Assembly: GCA_033765345.1 (NCBI GenBank)
Contig: JANRIC010000218.1
Location: 1-36,220, forward strand
From: JANRIC01 sp033765345
GTDB taxonomy: Bacteria > Bacteroidota > Bacteroidia > Cytophagales > Microscillaceae
DNA: 36,220 nucleotides
Direction of reading: 5' to 3'
Shown in pieces: positions 32,276-36,220 of this stretch; within the stretch, counting starts at the first letter, position 1, and every line of letters starts with the position of its first letter. The position numbers and the translations under genes were made by a program. The notes under the pieces were generated by a model. The model made no database searches. It saw only the letters and a program-made list of their open reading frames with translations, and had not been told where the DNA came from.

Positions 32276-33589
32276 ATGTTTTTAACTTTTACCGCCGGTA
32301 TACTGGCATTTACCATAGTTATTTTATTTTTGGTTGTGTTATTGCTTTTTGCACGTTCCAAATTAGTACAAACCGGGCCTGTGAGAATCATCATCAATGG
32401 TGATGAAGCCAACGCCAAAGTCGTACCTGCGGGTTCTTCTCTGCTCAGTACCCTGGCCAATGAAAGTATGTTTCTTCCCTCTGCTTGCGGAGGAGGAGGC
32501 ACTTGCGCCATGTGTAAATGTGTAATTGAAGATGGAGGAGGAGATATTCTTCCTACTGAAGTGGGTCAGCTTTCTCGTCAGGAGAAAAAAGACAAGGTTC
32601 GTTTGGCTTGTCAGGTCAAAGTAAAACAGGACATGCGTATCCGAGTACCTGAGGAGATATTCGGCATCAAAAAATGGGAGTGCGAAGTGGTATCCAATTA
32701 CAACGTGGCCACATTCATCAAGGAGTTTGTTGTAAAACTTCCCGAAGGTGAAACCCTTGAATTTGAATCCGGAGGGTATATCCAAATCGATGTACCTGTT
32801 ATTGAAGTGGATTTTAAAGACTTTAATATTGCTCCTCACCCCAGCGACCCAGGAGGCCCTGATAAGTTCAAAGAGGACTGGGATAGCTTCAATCTCTGGA
32901 CTTTGAAAATGAAAAATGAGGAGCCTCAGTTTCGTGCCTACTCTATGGCAAATCACCCTGCCGAGGGAAATATCATCATGTTAAATATTCGCATTGCTAC
33001 GCCACCCTGGGATCGTGCCAATAATAAATGGATGGATGTCAATCCGGGTGTTTGTTCCTCTTATGTATTCTCTTGCGTACCTGGCGATAAAGTGACAATT
33101 TCAGGACCTTACGGTGAATTCCATATCAATCCGACCCAAAGAGAGATGGTTTATATTGGTGGAGGAGCCGGTATGGCACCTTTGCGTTCACACATCTTCC
33201 ATTTATTCCATACCGAAAAATCAGACCGTAAAGTATCTTATTGGTATGGTGGTCGTTCTCGCAGAGAGCTGTTTTACACCGAAGATTTCAGAGCTATTGA
33301 AAAAGATTTTCCTAATTTTAAATATTATATTGCTCTGTCCGATAAACGAATTGCCGAAGAGATCGATCAATGGAAATTGAAAAAAGACCTGCATGATGCC
33401 GAAGGAGAAGGTTTTATTGGATTTATACATCAGGTATTGTTTGATAACTACCTCAGCAAACACCCAGAACCTGATGATATTGAGTATTATCTTTGCGGTC
33501 CTCCTATGATGAATGCCGCCGTTTTGAAAATGCTGGATGAAATGGGTGTACCCGAAGAAAACATCCGGTTTGATGACTTTGGAGGATAA
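32276..33589 (+). CDS. nqrF: NqrF-like NADH-oxidising flavin/iron-sulfur reductase
   Basis: A 437-residue membrane-anchored reductase like the NADH-oxidising subunit of the sodium-pumping NADH:quinone reductase. It has one N-terminal membrane helix (residues 3-26) and a 2Fe-2S ferredoxin domain with C71, C77, C80 (SACGGGGTCAMCKC) and C112. The FAD domain follows (RAYSMAN), then the NADH domain with YIGGGAGMAPLRSH and YLCGPPMM. The last residues RFDDFGG are typical of NqrF. The other nqr genes are not in the window, so it is a separate copy or the complex lies elsewhere. Confidence 0.9.
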   Translation: MFLTFTAGILAFTIVILFLVVLLLFARSKLVQTGPVRIIINGDEANAKVVPAGSSLLSTLANESMFLPSACGGGGTCAMCKCVIEDGGGDILPTEVGQLSRQEKKDKVRLACQVKVKQDMRIRVPEEIFGIKKWECEVVSNYNVATFIKEFVVKLPEGETLEFESGGYIQIDVPVIEVDFKDFNIAPHPSDPGGPDKFKEDWDSFNLWTLKMKNEEPQFRAYSMANHPAEGNIIMLNIRIATPPWDRANNKWMDVNPGVCSSYVFSCVPGDKVTISGPYGEFHINPTQREMVYIGGGAGMAPLRSHIFHLFHTEKSDRKVSYWYGGRSRRELFYTEDFRAIEKDFPNFKYYIALSDKRIAEEIDQWKLKKDLHDAEGEGFIGFIHQVLFDNYLSKHPEPDDIEYYLCGPPMMNAAVLKMLDEMGVPEENIRFDDFGG

Positions 33590-33612
33590 AATCACCTTTT
33601 TACAATAAAAAT

Positions 33613-33647
33613 AAAAAAGGAAGGGTTTTTACACTCTTCCTTTTTTT
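33613..33647 (+). terminator. Terminator after the NqrF-like gene
   Basis: AAAAAAGGAAG (33613-33623) and CTTCC followed by seven T (33636-33647) form a stem with T run, 24 bases after the stop. Confidence 0.85.
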
Positions 33648-33721
33648 AATCAATTTTTTGTAAATTAAGTATTCATTTTTAACCTCATAAACATTTTGAC
33701 TGTCTATAATTAAAGCAAACC

Positions 33722-34879
33722 ATGAACGCAGACCTGGTATTTGATCCTGTAAGCGAAGAATTACTCCCATCGGGAAGGGATGAAAACTCCTGGGCGGAGT
33801 CTATTTTGATTAATACCGGAAAATCCTTTCGATGGCAAAAAAAACACCTGGCGATTATCGGACTGACCGAAGAACGCGGAAGCCTGAGAAACCACGGCGT
33901 TGCCGCTGCCGCTGATGCCGTTCGAGAGCAACTTTACAGGCTTAAAAAGGGTTCTGGCAGTTACAACATCGTAGATATGGGCAATCTGCGTAATGGAGTC
34001 AATATACAAGATACTTATGATCGCCTACGAATGGTTTGTGAGGCTTTGATGCAAAAAAAAATCGTTCCTATTATCATTGGTGGCTCACACGACCTCGACT
34101 TGGGGCAGTATGCGGCTTATGAGAGTACAGGAAGGCTTATTTCGGTGGTTAATGTAGATGCCAAAATAGATGTAGAGGAAAAAAATAAAGAAGACTTGAG
34201 TGCTTCTCACATTCATCAATTATTGACTTATAAGCCCAATTATCTATTTAATTTTAATCATTTGGCCTATCAAAGTTATCTTAATTCTGCTATGGCTCTT
34301 GAAATTTTGGAAACTTTGTATTTTGAAGCATACAGCGTAGGGCAAATGCGTAATGATTTTAATGAAGTAGAACCCGTTGTGCGTCAGGGTGATATGCTTA
34401 GTTTTGATATTTCGTCTATTAAAATGAATGATGCCCCAGGCAATGTACACGCACCAGCTATGGGCTTGCACGCCGAAGAGGCCAGTCAGATTTGCTGGTT
34501 TGCAGGTCTAAGCAGTAAACTTAGCTCTATTGGTTTTTATGAATATAATCCAGTCTTTGATGAAAGGCGCAAAACAGCTTCTTTGATTGCCATTATGATT
34601 TGGTATTTTGTAGAAGGGTTTTATCATCGGGTTCCAGAGCACGATTTTCAGGGAAATGCCTTTATGAAGTATGTGGTTTCTGCTTTGGATAATTCAAGCA
34701 ACATGGTGTTTTTTAAACATAAAGTTACCCAAAAATGGTGGATGGAAGTGCCTTATCCCAATGAAGTAGCTGGCAAACAAAAAACAATAACTATCCCGTG
34801 TAGTTATAAAGATTATATCACAGCCAATCAGGGCGAAGTGCCAGATCGTTGGATTAATACTTACGCAAAGTTAATTTAA
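33722..34879 (+). CDS. Arginase-family (formimidoylglutamase-like) protein with degenerate metal site
   Basis: A 385-residue ureohydrolase-fold protein. The family motifs are recognisable but altered. GGDHS is GGSHD (120-124), DAHxD is DAKID (146-150) and SxDxD is SFDISS (227-232). Several manganese ligands are thus missing and hydrolase activity is doubtful. Many Bacteroidota carry a diverged arginase/formimidoylglutamase-like protein of this kind. It is followed by hairpin repeats and no linked metabolic genes. Confidence 0.82.
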   Translation: MNADLVFDPVSEELLPSGRDENSWAESILINTGKSFRWQKKHLAIIGLTEERGSLRNHGVAAAADAVREQLYRLKKGSGSYNIVDMGNLRNGVNIQDTYDRLRMVCEALMQKKIVPIIIGGSHDLDLGQYAAYESTGRLISVVNVDAKIDVEEKNKEDLSASHIHQLLTYKPNYLFNFNHLAYQSYLNSAMALEILETLYFEAYSVGQMRNDFNEVEPVVRQGDMLSFDISSIKMNDAPGNVHAPAMGLHAEEASQICWFAGLSSKLSSIGFYEYNPVFDERRKTASLIAIMIWYFVEGFYHRVPEHDFQGNAFMKYVVSALDNSSNMVFFKHKVTQKWWMEVPYPNEVAGKQKTITIPCSYKDYITANQGEVPDRWINTYAKLI

Positions 34880-34898
34880 ACCATTGTTAGCATCCTAG
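34879..34898. repeat. Half copy of the dispersed hairpin repeat
   Basis: The first 20 bases of the repeat (AACCATTGTTAGCATCCTAG) occur here alone. The same half is repeated directly next to it as the start of the full copy at 34899-34934, showing slippage or partial duplication. Confidence 0.7.
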
Positions 34899-34934
34899 CC
34901 ATTGTTAGCATCCTAGCGGACGACTAACAAGGTT
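34899..34934. repeat. Dispersed hairpin repeat, copy 3
   Basis: The same family as 19274-19311 but in the opposite orientation: CCATTGTTAGCATCCTAG leads to CGGACGACTAACAAGGTT. The outer arms TTGTTAG and CTAACAA pair. Confidence 0.75.
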
Positions 34935-34981
34935 TTTAAAAGAAAATTTATAAATCTTTAATAATCAGGCAAATCAATCCT

Positions 34982-35019
34982 AACCATTGTTAGCATCCTA
35001 GCGGACGACTAACAAGGTT
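34982..35019. repeat. Dispersed hairpin repeat, copy 4
   Basis: A full copy (AACCATTGTTAGC at the start and CTAACAAGGTT at the end), nearly identical to copy 3. It ends 33 bases before the DUF2141 start, and its last bases may supply a -33 promoter element there. Confidence 0.75.
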
Positions 35020-35048
35020 GTTTAGTTAAATTTTGTATTATAATTTTG
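35018..35048 (+). promoter_or_regulatory. Candidate promoter of the DUF2141 gene
   Basis: TAATTTTG (35041-35048) matches the Bacteroidota -7 element TAnnTTTG. GTTG/TTG at 35017-35020, at the edge of a hairpin repeat, is a possible -33 element with a 20-base spacer. The ATG follows at 35053, so transcription would start at or next to the start codon. Confidence 0.45.
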
Positions 35049-35052
35049 TTCA

Positions 35053-35493
35053 ATGAGAACTTTTCTTGTATATCTACTCACATCCTTACTGATGATTATT
35101 TTACCTTCCTGGGCAAGCCCTAAAAAAGGAAGTATACACTTGACGATTGAAGCTTTTAAATCTAACAAAGGAAAAGTATTGGTAGCCATTTATAACAGTG
35201 CCCAAGCTTATCTGGATGAGGAAAAAGCCTTATTAAAAAAAATTATCCACATTCAAAACCAAAAAGCAACTGTCAAACTGGATGAACTTCCCTTTGGCGA
35301 ATATGCTTTGGTATGCTTTCACGACGAAAACTCCAATCAAAAACTGGATAAAAGTATGATGGGCATTCCTAAAGAAGGTTTTGGATTCTCGAACAATGCC
35401 AAGCCGGTTTTCGGACCGCCCAGCTTTGCCAAGTGTCGTATTCAGCTCAATCAATCTGAATATTATACAGCAATTAAACTGATGTATTTTTAA
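35053..35493 (+). CDS. Exported DUF2141 protein
   Basis: A 146-residue protein with a signal peptide (FLVYLLTSLLMIILPSWA). The DUF2141 pattern is clear: IHLTIEAFKSNKGKVLVAIY, LPFGEYALVCFHDENSNQKL (residues 79-98), then GIPKEGFGFSNNAKPVFGPPSF. It is a small Ig-like envelope protein of unknown function. Confidence 0.88.
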   Translation: MRTFLVYLLTSLLMIILPSWASPKKGSIHLTIEAFKSNKGKVLVAIYNSAQAYLDEEKALLKKIIHIQNQKATVKLDELPFGEYALVCFHDENSNQKLDKSMMGIPKEGFGFSNNAKPVFGPPSFAKCRIQLNQSEYYTAIKLMYF

Positions 35494-35554
35494 AAAATTA
35501 GCGTTTTTTGGGCTAATATTGTGTTGATTTATCCATATTTTCAGCACATTTATT

Positions 35555-36127
35555 ATGAAATCCCCAAAAACTCTACTAATTGCTTTATTCCTTCAGACTT
35601 TGTTTATTCAGCTTTCAGCCCAGGAGATATACACCTCGGCATCGCTAAAAATAACCCAAATCGGCGAACAGGCTTTTGTGCATACTACCTATTTGAATAC
35701 TACGGATTTTGGGAAAGTACCTTGTAATGGGCTGATTTTCAAAAGTGGGCAGGAAGCCATCGTTTTGGATACGCCACCTGACGATTCTACATCCCTCGAG
35801 CTCATCCAGTGGATTGAAAACAAACTAGGGGCAAAGGTGAAAACAGTAATTCCTACACACTTTCACGATGATTGCCTGGGAGGCCTAGAGGCATTTCACA
35901 AGCACCATATCTCATCCCTGGCGCATACCATGACCATAGACTTGGCTCAAAAAAATGAAAATCTACTTCCTCAAAAAGGATTTAAGAAAAAATATACGTT
36001 GAAGCTGGGAGATAAAAAGGTATTTCTGGGGTACCACGGAGAAGGGCATACCCGAGATAATATCATTGCTTATATCCCCCTGATAACTTCGGAGAAGTCA
36101 TTTTTTATTAAGTTTAAGATTATCTAA
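35555..36127 (+). pseudogene. Truncated metallo-beta-lactamase-fold protein (subclass B1-like)
   Basis: An exported protein with signal peptide (LLIALFLQTLFIQLSAQ) and the zinc motif H102-F-H104-D-D106 (VIPTHFHDDCLGG). H165 is in the expected GEGHTRDNIIAYIP strand. After residue about 174 the homology ends and 16 unrelated residues lead to a stop. The rest of the fold, with the zinc-binding cysteine and last histidine, is missing. A full protein would have about 240 residues, so the gene is cut, probably by a rearrangement that brought in the minus-strand gene at 36098. Whether the intact enzyme degraded beta-lactams or other substrates cannot be said. Confidence 0.8.
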
Positions 36128-36220
36128 AAATTCTTGTATATCTTCCATAGCAATATGTTGTTCTTTCATTTGTAAAGCTATTTCTTGAAAGGCGATGAGT
36201 TTTTCTAAACCTTCTAAGAG
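36098..36220 (-). CDS. C-terminal end of an unrecognised protein, cut by the window edge
   Basis: On the minus strand a frame open at the window edge codes for 40 residues and stops at 36098. It is a charged helical tail (LIAFQEIALQMKEQHIAMED, then IQEFLDNLKLNKK). It overlaps the foreign tail of the truncated metallo-beta-lactamase gene. Such tails occur in mobile-element-linked nucleases and transposases, but the fragment is too short to assign. Confidence 0.5.
   Translation of the reverse strand, partial: LLEGLEKLIAFQEIALQMKEQHIAMEDIQEFLDNLKLNKK

Overview
The window comes from a member of the Bacteroidota, probably a free-living Cytophagales- or Saprospirales-like bacterium. The evidence is a secreted protein with a gliding-motility/type IX secretion C-terminal domain, DUF1573 and WG-repeat proteins, Bacteroidota-type promoters (TTTG-N19-TAnnTTTG) and AT-rich intergenic DNA.

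Layout. Positions 1-5749 carry two minus-strand envelope genes: a large type IX secretion cargo protein and a DUF1573 protein. Positions 5750-18940 are an accessory defence island. It opens with a 48-codon remnant of an AbiEii-like toxin gene on the minus strand. A regulatory region follows, and then one long plus-strand operon: cas6 (frameshifted), cmr1, a broken copy of the cmr2 start, a PD-(D/E)XK-like gene, cmr2/cas10, cmr3, a CARF nuclease, a small antitoxin/PIN toxin pair, cmr4, cmr5, cmr6, a CARF-sigma54 activator and csx20. This is a complete type III-B (Cmr) effector module. It has no CRISPR array and no cas1/cas2 in the window. Positions 18941-36220 are mostly housekeeping: ribosomal proteins L21 and L27, an M1 peptidase, an aldehyde dehydrogenase, a transglutaminase-like protein, three tandem WG-repeat genes, an HD-type protein, a PLP decarboxylase, an NqrF-like reductase, a degenerate ureohydrolase, a DUF2141 protein and a truncated metallo-beta-lactamase.

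The most interesting part is the control logic of the Cmr island. The 487-residue protein at 17044-18507 joins an N-terminal CARF-like sensor to a complete sigma54-activator AAA+ domain (GESGTGKE, GAFTGA, Walker B) and a FIS-type helix-turn-helix. About 90 bases before cas6 there is a GG-N10-GC element (6547-6562) of the -24/-12 type that only sigma54 polymerase with such an activator can use. Palindromes related to CTGATTATCAG lie upstream of it and again before cmr1. I infer a feed-forward loop. Cas10 (intact GGDD) makes cyclic oligoadenylate on sensing foreign RNA; the signal activates the CARF nuclease and the CARF-sigma54 protein; the latter raises transcription of the whole operon, including its own gene; Csx20, at the end of the operon, may bind or destroy the signal and reset the circuit. 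An alternative trigger is RNA with a 2',3'-cyclic phosphate end, as for RtcR. None of this is proven by sequence alone.

The island also shows recent rearrangement: a duplicated and broken cmr2 start beside an inserted gene, a frameshift in cas6, an inserted toxin-antitoxin pair, and a base-composition difference between the outer genes (cas6, CARF-sigma54) and the AT-rich inner Cmr genes. A family of about 38-base hairpin repeats occurs at 19274-19360 and 34879-35019.
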